DNA from: Actinomycetales bacterium UBA1383
GTDB lineage: Bacteria; Actinomycetota; Actinomycetes; Actinomycetales; Actinomycetaceae
Assembly (NCBI GenBank): GCA_002305415.1
Contig: DBQX01000043.1
Location: forward strand, 1-12,916
Direction: 5' to 3'
Length of the DNA stretch: 12,916 nt
A program made the position numbers and the translations under genes. The notes under the pieces are model-generated. The model did no database searches. It was not told the DNA's origin and saw only the letters and a program-made list of their open reading frames with translations. Positions 1-5,642 of the stretch are shown here, in pieces (the stretch's first letter is position 1; each line of letters starts with the position of its first letter).

Positions 1-10
1 CACGGATCAG

Positions 11-271
11 TCAGGAGAGCCCGAAAATGGATGACCAGACGAACATCTGCTGTCCGTCGACGAGCTGGGCCGGGTCCAGTGAGTTGGGCGGAGAGACGAC
101 TGCCAGAGCAAGATCGCGTTCCTCAACCGCAGTGGTCGTCGCCTCGGCGGAGCCTGCTGGTTCCTCCGAGCCGCCCTCGGAGTTGCTGGAGCAAGCGGAC
201 AACGTCAAGGCGGTAGCCACAAGGAGGGCGCCCGGGCGAAGTGCCCGCGAGCGCGTTGACAAATGGGACAT
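11..271 (-). pseudogene. ABC-transporter substrate-binding lipoprotein, N-terminal part only, ended by an in-frame stop
   Basis: The 86-residue frame starts with a lipoprotein signal: Arg residues near the N-terminus, a hydrophobic stretch, then the lipobox L-S-A-C with Cys at about residue 27, followed by a Ser/Gly/Glu-rich linker. The sequence after it (V-S-P-P-N-S-L-D-P-A-Q, then G-Q-Q-M-F-V-W) matches the start of family-5 (peptide/nickel/oligosaccharide type) solute-binding proteins, which normally run to about 500-550 residues. The frame stops at TGA (11-13), and the codons after the stop read L-I-R, the kind of residues this family has there. I therefore infer a recent nonsense or small-insertion lesion, or a sequencing error. 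The ATG at 269-271 has GAGGGAG (282-288) 10 nt upstream. The gene is divergent from the LacI regulator, which probably controls it. The rest of the gene lies outside the window. Confidence 0.6.
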
Positions 272-281
272 GGATTCAGAA

Positions 282-288
282 CTCCCTC
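282..288 (-). promoter_or_regulatory. Ribosome-binding site of the substrate-binding protein gene
   Basis: On the minus strand the sequence reads GAGGGAG, 10 nt before the ATG at 271. This fixes the start of the lipoprotein and gives the full signal peptide. Confidence 0.5.
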
Positions 289-376
289 GAACGATCCGGA
301 TACCTGCAGACCCGACGTCGCACTATGCGCCACCTGTCGATCCGCTCCACCAAGTGGACCACGCCTCACCAGCTCG

Positions 377-382
377 TGTCAA
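377..382 (-). promoter_or_regulatory. Candidate -35 hexamer for the substrate-binding gene
   Basis: On the minus strand 382-377 reads TTGACA, the consensus -35 of the main actinobacterial sigma factor. At the right distance the best -10 candidate is weak (TCCACT, 358-353, 18-nt spacer), so the promoter is only a suggestion. The overlap with operator O1 supports it. Confidence 0.3.
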
Positions 383-391
383 TCGGTTGCC
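378..391. promoter_or_regulatory. LacI-family operator-like site O1 (imperfect)
   Basis: GTCAATCGGTTGCC matches the perfect palindrome at 468-481 at 12 of 14 positions, and its centre (384.5) lies exactly 90 bp from the other centre. It overlaps a minus-strand TTGACA hexamer (377-382), so a bound repressor would block transcription of the substrate-binding gene. LacI/GalR-family operators typically are palindromes with a central CG, as here. Binding is inferred. Confidence 0.5.
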
Positions 392-449
392 ATCACCCAA
401 TTTTCTGGAGTTTTGCCGCTGCGGCATCATCGTTCGGAGCAGCTCGCGT

Positions 450-463
450 GATCCCAGGGGATC
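450..463. repeat. Inverted repeat in the divergent regulatory region
   Basis: GATCCC and GGGATC are perfect 6-bp arms with a 2-nt centre, directly before operator O2. It could be a second regulator site or chance. Confidence 0.35.
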
Positions 464-467
464 GATG

Positions 468-481
468 GGCAACCGGTTGCC
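468..481. promoter_or_regulatory. LacI-family operator-like palindrome O2 (perfect)
   Basis: GGCAACCGGTTGCC is a perfect 14-bp palindrome with a central CG, the usual form of a LacI/GalR-family operator. It lies 148 bp upstream of the lacI-type start, which suits autoregulation or looping with O1. Confidence 0.6.
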
Positions 482-617
482 GCGTGATCACGTCTGTGCC
501 ACCATGGTCACCGACGGCGGTGCGACACGTCGGCCACCTCACACGAGCGCGTTGGGCACCTCCGCGGTCGGTGGGCAGCCCGACCAGCCGACCCAGATAC
601 CCTGAGACCGTGCCGAT

Positions 618-624
618 AGGAGAG
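618..624 (+). promoter_or_regulatory. Ribosome-binding site of the lacI-type gene
   Basis: AGGAGAG lies 5 nt before the GTG at 630. It favours this start over the later in-frame GTG at 690, which would start right at the helix-turn-helix. Confidence 0.5.
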
Positions 625-629
625 ACGTC

Positions 630-1676
630 GTGGCAGGTGACGTGAGTGGGGCGAGAGCCCATCCCAACACGCCTCGAGTCCACGGAGCCGTGACAATCTA
701 TGACATCGCCCGCGTAACGGGCCTGAGCCCGTCGACCGTGTCACGAGGCCTCAGCAAGCCCGGACGCCTCAACGCCACGACGCAGGAACGGATTCGGCAA
801 GCCGCCGCAGACCTCGGCTACCGGACCAACCCGATGGCGCGAGCACTCAACACGGGCAAGACGGGCACAGTGGCGCTCATCCTCCCGAACATCACCAACC
901 CGGTGTTCTTCGACCTCATCAGAGGGGTCGAGAAGGGCACCGCGGAGGCCGGTTTCACGCTGGTGCTCGCCGAAACACGCGGACGAGCAGAGCGAGAGAC
1001 CGAGACCACGGAGCGACTTCTGCCCACCGTCGACGGGTTCATCCTCGTGGCGTCGCGGATGGACGAGGGCCAGGTACGCGAGCTGGCCGCCCGCAAACCC
1101 GTCGTGATGGCCAACCGCCCCGTACCAGGTGTCCCCGGCATCTCCACGGACTACACCACAGGGACGGCAGCTGCACTCCAACTCCTCGCGGACCAGGGAC
1201 ACGAGTCGATCGCCTTCCTCTCCGCAGAGGACACCCCATGGATCAGCCGGGCGAGGTGGGAGAACATCCTGACGAATGCTCCGTCGCGCGGCATGAAGGT
1301 GGTCGAAATCGCTGCGAGCTCGGCCACGATCGAGGCGGCAGGAGCCAGCCTGCCGCGCGTCCTCGCCTCGGGGGTCACGGCAGTCCACACGTTCAACGAC
1401 CTCATGGCCATCGGCCTCCTGCAGGCGTGCAGGAGCGCAGGTGTGGTCGTCCCGGACGAGTTGAGCATCATCGGATTCGACGACATCTTCGGTGCTACGT
1501 TCACCAGCCCGCCACTAACCACGATCCGGGCGCCCCTGGGCACCCTGGGGTACGCAGCGGTCCGGCACCTGCTCTCCTTGCAGGACCCGAACGAGGAGCA
1601 CGAGCAGCTCCGATCGTCTCTACCGACCGAGCTGGTCGTCCGGGACTCTGTGGCTCGCCCGGCCGTCCGTGACTGA
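630..1676 (+). CDS. LacI/GalR-family transcriptional regulator
   Basis: The 348-residue product has the full LacI plan. The helix-turn-helix starts near residue 21 (V-T-I-Y-D-I-A-R, then S-P-S-T-V-S-R). The hinge helix follows at about 70-80, with A-R-A-L-N. A periplasmic-binding-protein-like effector domain runs from about 84 (V-A-L-I-L-P-N) to the end, including the conserved I-I-G-F-D-D-I and P-P-L-T-T-I-R blocks near the C-terminus. Such proteins bind palindromic operators as dimers and release DNA, or bind it, on meeting a small ligand, often a sugar. The GTG start is backed by AGGAGAG; about 20 extra residues precede the helix-turn-helix, and a shorter form from GTG 690 is possible. It is divergent from a solute-binding lipoprotein gene, so local control of uptake is likely. 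The ligand cannot be told from the sequence. Confidence 0.93.
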   Translation: MAGDVSGARAHPNTPRVHGAVTIYDIARVTGLSPSTVSRGLSKPGRLNATTQERIRQAAADLGYRTNPMARALNTGKTGTVALILPNITNPVFFDLIRGVEKGTAEAGFTLVLAETRGRAERETETTERLLPTVDGFILVASRMDEGQVRELAARKPVVMANRPVPGVPGISTDYTTGTAAALQLLADQGHESIAFLSAEDTPWISRARWENILTNAPSRGMKVVEIAASSATIEAAGASLPRVLASGVTAVHTFNDLMAIGLLQACRSAGVVVPDELSIIGFDDIFGATFTSPPLTTIRAPLGTLGYAAVRHLLSLQDPNEEHEQLRSSLPTELVVRDSVARPAVRD

Positions 1677-1712
1677 CGTGGGAGTCCGCCCCTGCACTTG
1701 GTCGACAGAATG

Positions 1713-1808
1713 CCTGTGAGCCACCTGACCGAGTGCTGCACCGAGGAATGCCAGCAGACAGTCCCCGTGCTGGTAGCGCACGGTACTTGCACCGCTCGCA
1801 GCTTGACC
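1713..1808 (-). pseudogene. Possible remnant of a tyrosine recombinase C-terminus
   Basis: One minus-strand frame reads G-Q-A-A-S-G-A-S-T-V-R-Y-Q-H. It resembles the last catalytic block of actinobacterial phage-type integrases (G-H-A-S-x-x-A-A-L-R-Y-Q-H), in which Tyr is the nucleophile. The first His is replaced by Gln, there is one extra residue, and no matching R/H-x-x-R block is found at the right distance upstream. The position, within 350 bp of the tRNA-Pro 3' end, suits an old integrative element. It may equally be a chance match. Confidence 0.2.
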
Positions 1809-2022
1809 GCGGGACACGGCAGGCGTGGCAGGCCCGTAACTCGTCCAGGTTTGCGCACGGACACCGGCCTGAGGAATACGCCAATGGTTACACCGGCCAC
1901 ATGGAACACCGTCAGCGCCCGCCGCACCCAAGGAGTATTGGCGGAGCTTCAACCGATCTGAATGCTCGGCCGGTGCGCACCAGCGCTGACACCTTGACCG
2001 CGGAGCCCCTGCCCCGCGCGAT

Positions 2023-2042
2023 GGCTACATTTTCGGCTACAT
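2023..2042. repeat. Tandem short direct repeat GGCTACAT
   Basis: GGCTACAT occurs at 2023-2030 and 2035-2042, separated by TTTC, giving a 12-bp period in an otherwise GC-rich stretch. It may be a protein-binding site such as integrase arm sites; nothing proves this. Confidence 0.5.
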
Positions 2043-2048
2043 GGAGGC

Positions 2049-2060
2049 GGTCAAGGGGTC
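2049..2060. repeat. 12-bp inverted copy of the tRNA-Pro anticodon-stem/variable-loop segment
   Basis: GGTCAAGGGGTC on the plus strand is the exact reverse complement of 2139-2150 inside the tRNA gene. Four of the next five bases partly follow the tRNA T-arm (x-T-G-x-G). It could be a relic attachment-site fragment in inverted orientation, or a trailer sequence able to pair with the tRNA. Confidence 0.5.
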
Positions 2061-2113
2061 CTGCGCCCTATCGTGACGATACCGACCACGCCTCTCACCT
2101 GCAGTTTTACCTG

Positions 2114-2187
<74 letters not shown>

Positions 2188-2193
2188 TTGCCC

Positions 2194-2208
2194 GCCGGCG
2201 CCGCCGGC
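2194..2208. other. GC-rich hairpin in the tRNA-Pro 5' leader
   Basis: GCCGGC-GCC-GCCGGC gives a perfect 6-bp stem with a 3-nt loop, 6 nt from the mature 5' end. In the precursor it may help present the RNase P cleavage site, or it may simply be GC-rich sequence. Confidence 0.35.
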
Positions 2209-2218
2209 AAGCCCCTCA

Positions 2219-2249
2219 ACTATAGGGCACACCGACCCCCGGTTCCCAA
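2219..2249 (-). promoter_or_regulatory. Promoter candidate for tRNA-Pro
   Basis: On the minus strand TATAGT (2224-2219) fits a -10 box, with TTGGGA (2249-2244) upstream across a 19-nt spacer. The -10 box lies about 31 nt before the mature tRNA 5' end, leaving a leader of about 25 nt. The -35 box and spacer are not ideal. Confidence 0.45.
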
Positions 2250-2283
2250 CTCGCCAAGGGCCCGGCCGTGGCACTCTTGCGGG

Positions 2284-3147
2284 GTGGAATCGGACACTTC
2301 AGCAAGCCTGTTCCCGGGCAAGTACTTCATCAGCACCGCCCTCGAGGCGCTCGAGACGAAGACGATCATGTCCGGCGAGCTCCTGCAGCGCTACCTGCAG
2401 CGGGCCGGCATGGCCGGCATCCTGATCGGCGTCTTCTACTCCGTCTACTACGCCACGGTGGCGGCCTTCGCCTCCGTCCAGTACGACACCCTCTCGCTGC
2501 AGGGCGTCGGGAGGGTGGTAGGTTCCCTGGCCTTCGGCTGGGCGCTCGTCTTCATCTACTACACGAAGTCGGAACTCCTGACCTCCAACATGATGATCGT
2601 GACAGTGGGCGCCTACTACCACCGTGCCCGCTGGTGGCGGGTCGTCCGCCTCCTCTTCTTCTGCTACGTCGGGAACATCCTCGGCGGACTTCTGGTGGCG
2701 ATCCTGTTCCGCTTCAGCACCATCATCTCCGGCCCGGTGCTGGAACAGATGGAGCACTCCGTCGATGTCAAGCTGGGGTACGTCAGCGAGGGCGTCGCCG
2801 GCTGGGGTGACCTGTTCGTACGCGCGATCTTCTGCAACCTGATGATCAACATCGCGATGCTGCTCGTCTACAACGGTCTCATCAAGGACGACCTCACCAA
2901 GAGCCTCGCCATGATCATGTCCGTCTTCGTGTTCGCCTTCGCCGGCTTCGAGCACTCGGTCGCGAACTCGGTGCTCTTCATGATCATCGGCTTCAAGGAG
3001 GGCATCGATGTCGGGCTCGCAGCCGGCAACGTCGGGATCGCGCTCCTCGGCAACTACGTCGGGGGTGGTCTCCTCATCGGGCTCTATTACGCGTACGTGA
3101 ACGACGACTCGAAGTACCTCCGCAAGCGCCTCGCGTCAGGCGAGTGA
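2284..3147 (+). CDS. Formate/nitrite transporter (FNT) family channel
   Basis: FNT proteins are pentameric membrane channels of six helices per subunit that pass small monovalent anions such as formate, nitrite or hydrosulfide. The 287-residue product shows the two family half-motifs. The first is E-L-L-T-S-N-M-M (about 97-104) with Y-V-G-N-I-L-G-G (128-135). The second is F-E-H-S-V-A-N (222-228), holding the central His at 224, with G-N-Y-V-G-G-G near 246-252. About six hydrophobic spans are visible. I chose GTG 2284 because it keeps the conserved Y-F-I-S-T segment and gives the usual length; the frame is open back to 2188, and ATG 2368 would cut into conserved sequence. No good Shine-Dalgarno is seen. 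CACTCT lies 6 nt upstream, so a leaderless start is possible. The substrate is unknown; no nitrite reductase or formate lyase gene is nearby. It overlaps the convergent downstream gene by 12 bp. Confidence 0.9.
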   Translation: MESDTSASLFPGKYFISTALEALETKTIMSGELLQRYLQRAGMAGILIGVFYSVYYATVAAFASVQYDTLSLQGVGRVVGSLAFGWALVFIYYTKSELLTSNMMIVTVGAYYHRARWWRVVRLLFFCYVGNILGGLLVAILFRFSTIISGPVLEQMEHSVDVKLGYVSEGVAGWGDLFVRAIFCNLMINIAMLLVYNGLIKDDLTKSLAMIMSVFVFAFAGFEHSVANSVLFMIIGFKEGIDVGLAAGNVGIALLGNYVGGGLLIGLYYAYVNDDSKYLRKRLASGE

Positions 3148-5526
3148 GGCAGGGGCCGGGTCCCGCACCGCGTGGTGAGCCCGTCGTCCCTTGTCCGGCG
3201 GCGTGGGCAGCGTGAACATCCCGAGGTGGTGCGTGCGCAACAGCAGGCGGCTCGTGCGCATCGACTTCGACCGGCCGCTGAGCGGGGCGATCGGGGCGTC
3301 CCGGCTGAGTTCCACCACCCCCACCTTGAGGCTCCGGGCGAACGGCATGAGGAGCAGCAGCACGCCCACTCCGAGCATCATCACCCTGATGGAGTCCGAC
3401 GTCGGCCCGGGCAGTTGGTCCGTGAGCGCGAGCCACGCCACCACCGCGCCCAGCAGGAGGAACGCCGCGTTCTGGACTCGCCGCTGCCACCGGGACTTCT
3501 GGTAGGAGATCATCAGCAACGCGAGCCGCGCCGCCTCGTCCCGGTCCGGCAGGTGACGAATCTGGTGCAGCAGTCGGCGGGGCCGGGAACCGTCGGCGCG
3601 CCGGCAGCACGACCGGTCAATCGAGCGCAGGTGGTGCGTCAGGTCGCGCGCATCCATGACCAGCCCCCGGTCACTGCGCAGCCCGAGCCTGGCCAGGCCC
3701 TCCTGCGCGAGGATCGCCGCGTGCATGCCGCGGCGGCACACCTCACCGTAGAGCCGCGGCGCCAGCGGCTCCGATCCGATGACTGCGCCCGGCCGGGCGC
3801 TGCCCCGGAGGATGTAGTCGGTCGTGTCCCTGTGCAGGTCCGCCACGCGGCGGTAGTGCCGCGCGGCCGAGATCAGCTGTTGCACGTTCTCCACCGAGTC
3901 CTTCTCGTCCTCGCGGGCAGCGTCCGCGAGTGCCGATTCGAACTCGCTCTCGGCCCGGATCGTGCGCGCGAGGATGTGCTCCGGGACGCCGTCGGTGAGC
4001 GCCATCGCCTGCTTCAGCGCTTCCTTGTAATCGCCGCGGATCAGGTCCGCCTGCGCGGAGAGCACCCGCAGCTGCACATCGTGGTGGCGCTGTGGCAGCA
4101 CTGCGCCCAGGATCTCGTGTGCCGCGGCGTCATCCCCCCGCCGCATCGCGAGGATCGCGCCGAGGACCTGGACCGTCCACGGCTCGGTCTCCTGGAGCGG
4201 CTCCAGCTCGAGCAGACGGGCCGCCCGGTCGTCGTCCCCGGCGAGCAGCACCACCCGCAGCCGCTGCCGGCTCCCCATGGGACAGTCGGCGCGCGCCAGG
4301 ATCGACCGCGCCGCCGCCTGCCCACGGAACCGGGCGCCGGCGAGCGGGTTGTCCTCCCCGGGTCGCCGTACTGCGCCCCACCGCGTCCAGGCCCACAGGC
4401 ACGCCTCCGCGTAGGTCGTGTCGCAGGGGTCGACGACGGCGAGTGCCGCGAGCTCCTCGAGGATCGCCGCCGCGCCGGCCCGGTCGACGAACGTGAGCCG
4501 TACCCGCAGGACGGACCTCCGCAGCGCCGTCGGCTGGCCGTCCAGCCGGACGTCCGCGGCGGCACGCAACAGGTCCCACGCCTCCCGGAAGCGGCCGCGC
4601 TGCGTGGCGAGCCGATACGCGAGCAGCCGGTAGCTGTGGAGCCAGTGGTCCCGGCTCGCCTGGGTGACACCCGGGACCGGCCACGCCCCGTCCGTCCCGA
4701 CGACGTCGTCACCCAGCGCCGCCAGGGTCGCCCGGCAGGCCTGCTCGGCCTCCTCGAGGCGTCCGACGTCGGTCATCGCCTGGATCCAGCGGCTCCGGTC
4801 CTCGACGTCCATGCCTCGCGCCGTCACCCCGAACCGGATGGCGAGATGGTCGAAGAGGGAGGCGGCACGTGGGAAGTCCTCGAGCTCACTGGACGCCACG
4901 GCGGCGACGAGCACCGCGTCCGCGCTCTCCTCGCGACCCGCGACGAGCTCGAGTGCCACACCCGGGTCCTCCGCGGCCAGCAGGTCGGCGGCACGCAGGG
5001 TCGCCTGCGGGCCCGCGGCCGCGAACGCCAGCAGGGCACGCTCGAAGTCGTCGAAGCTGCCGAACGGCTCCGCGCGGGACCGGCTCGCCTGGTACAGCCG
5101 GTCGAGCAGGCCGATCATCCGGATCGCGTCCTCGTCCGAGCGCGCGAGGGTCGGGGAGAGTTGCAGCGCCGCGCTCCAGGCGAGCTGGGCCATGGTGAGG
5201 TCCACGGTCGGGCCCGCGCTCTCGGACAACTCCTCGGCGCGGCGCCACAGCTCGTCCGCGACGTACTCGACGACGTCGTCCTCCTCGGGGAAGGACTCGG
5301 CGAGGTCTCGCAGCGTGGCGGTGTCGTGCTGGGCGGCGCCGATGTGGGAGAGCGTGGCCACCCAGCGCCGCGCGTCCCCGGGGGTGAGCGCCGCGGCGCG
5401 CTGCAGCTCCGCGTACTCCCGGTCCGCGGCCGCCCAATCGGCGGAGTCGAGCGCGTCCTCCGCGAGACGGCGGTGCGGCTCCCACGCGTCCGGCCCGTCC
5501 AGAGCCGCGGATCCATGCTCGGCCAT
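3136..5526 (-). CDS. Unknown large protein: helical-repeat-like region with two C-terminal membrane segments
   Basis: I do not recognise this 796-residue family. Most of it (about 1-600) is Ala/Leu/Glu/Arg-rich helix with regularly spaced A-x-x-L-A patterns, like a TPR-type alpha-solenoid, but no clean TPR consensus can be marked by eye. Near the C-terminus are two hydrophobic spans (about 687-702 and 715-731) joined by a short loop, then a basic tail of about 65 residues with R-S-K-S-M-R-T-S-R. This suggests a membrane-anchored cytoplasmic scaffold. There is no signal peptide. The ATG at 5526 follows a G-rich stretch; GTG 5529 or an upstream start at 5625 is possible, but the latter would run through a hairpin and a promoter-like site. 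It lies after der but is separated by 116 bp, so it is probably transcribed alone. The opposite strand is also open, but that frame is Arg/His/Pro-rich and is rejected. Confidence 0.8.
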   Translation of the reverse strand: MAEHGSAALDGPDAWEPHRRLAEDALDSADWAAADREYAELQRAAALTPGDARRWVATLSHIGAAQHDTATLRDLAESFPEEDDVVEYVADELWRRAEELSESAGPTVDLTMAQLAWSAALQLSPTLARSDEDAIRMIGLLDRLYQASRSRAEPFGSFDDFERALLAFAAAGPQATLRAADLLAAEDPGVALELVAGREESADAVLVAAVASSELEDFPRAASLFDHLAIRFGVTARGMDVEDRSRWIQAMTDVGRLEEAEQACRATLAALGDDVVGTDGAWPVPGVTQASRDHWLHSYRLLAYRLATQRGRFREAWDLLRAAADVRLDGQPTALRRSVLRVRLTFVDRAGAAAILEELAALAVVDPCDTTYAEACLWAWTRWGAVRRPGEDNPLAGARFRGQAAARSILARADCPMGSRQRLRVVLLAGDDDRAARLLELEPLQETEPWTVQVLGAILAMRRGDDAAAHEILGAVLPQRHHDVQLRVLSAQADLIRGDYKEALKQAMALTDGVPEHILARTIRAESEFESALADAAREDEKDSVENVQQLISAARHYRRVADLHRDTTDYILRGSARPGAVIGSEPLAPRLYGEVCRRGMHAAILAQEGLARLGLRSDRGLVMDARDLTHHLRSIDRSCCRRADGSRPRRLLHQIRHLPDRDEAARLALLMISYQKSRWQRRVQNAAFLLLGAVVAWLALTDQLPGPTSDSIRVMMLGVGVLLLLMPFARSLKVGVVELSRDAPIAPLSGRSKSMRTSRLLLRTHHLGMFTLPTPPDKGRRAHHAVRDPAPASLA

Positions 5527-5552
5527 CACGCCCCCACCGTCCAGTGGCAGAC

Positions 5553-5582
5553 ATTCTTGGGCACAAGGTCCCAGACGCGCAA
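5553..5582 (-). promoter_or_regulatory. Promoter candidate for the unknown membrane protein
   Basis: On the minus strand TTGCGC (5582-5577) and AAGAAT (5558-5553) are separated by 18 nt and lie 27 nt before the ATG at 5526. The hexamers match only partly. Confidence 0.3.
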
Positions 5583-5597
5583 GAGCGACCTCCCGCC

Positions 5598-5617
5598 CCG
5601 GGACACAGGGTGTCCGG
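5598..5617. terminator. Hairpin between der and the unknown gene
   Basis: GGACAC (5601-5606) and GTGTCC (5610-5615) form a perfect 6-bp stem with a 3-nt loop, extended by two more pairs past a single bulged G. It lies 26-45 bp after the der stop. No T-run follows, which is common for actinobacterial stops, so termination is likely but not certain. Confidence 0.4.
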
Positions 5618-5642
5618 CCAGCCACCCCCGGGGAGGATCGGC

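Larger units (their letters stand above)
272..629. promoter_or_regulatory. Divergent regulatory region between the transport gene and the lacI-type gene
   Basis: This 358-bp stretch has no gene of its own; the frames crossing it have non-protein-like composition. It is AT-richer than the rest of the window (about 53% GC by hand count over 361-420). It holds two related LacI-type operator-like palindromes (378-391 and 468-481), a minus-strand TTGACA hexamer (377-382), an inverted repeat GATCCC-AG-GGGATC (450-463), a 10-bp palindrome CGTGATCACG (483-492), and the lacI ribosome-binding site (618-624). No convincing plus-strand -10 box was found by eye. Confidence 0.6.
1677..2113. other. Gene-free, repeat-bearing stretch 3' of tRNA-Pro
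   Basis: No convincing gene was found in these 437 bp; the long frames crossing it are not protein-like. It contains two GGCTACAT copies 12 bp apart (2023-2042), a CTTGACCGCGG repeat (1802-1812 and 1993-2003), an inverted match to part of the tRNA (2049-2060), a small hairpin TATCG-TGA-CGATA (2069-2081), and a faint integrase-like trace on the minus strand (1713-1808). This is the kind of debris left beside tRNA genes by integrating elements, but that is inference. No clear rho-independent terminator with a T-run is visible for the lacI-type gene or the tRNA. Confidence 0.5.

Noticed and set aside
1677..1760. Terminator after the lacI-type gene
   Set aside because: No stable hairpin with a T-run can be seen.
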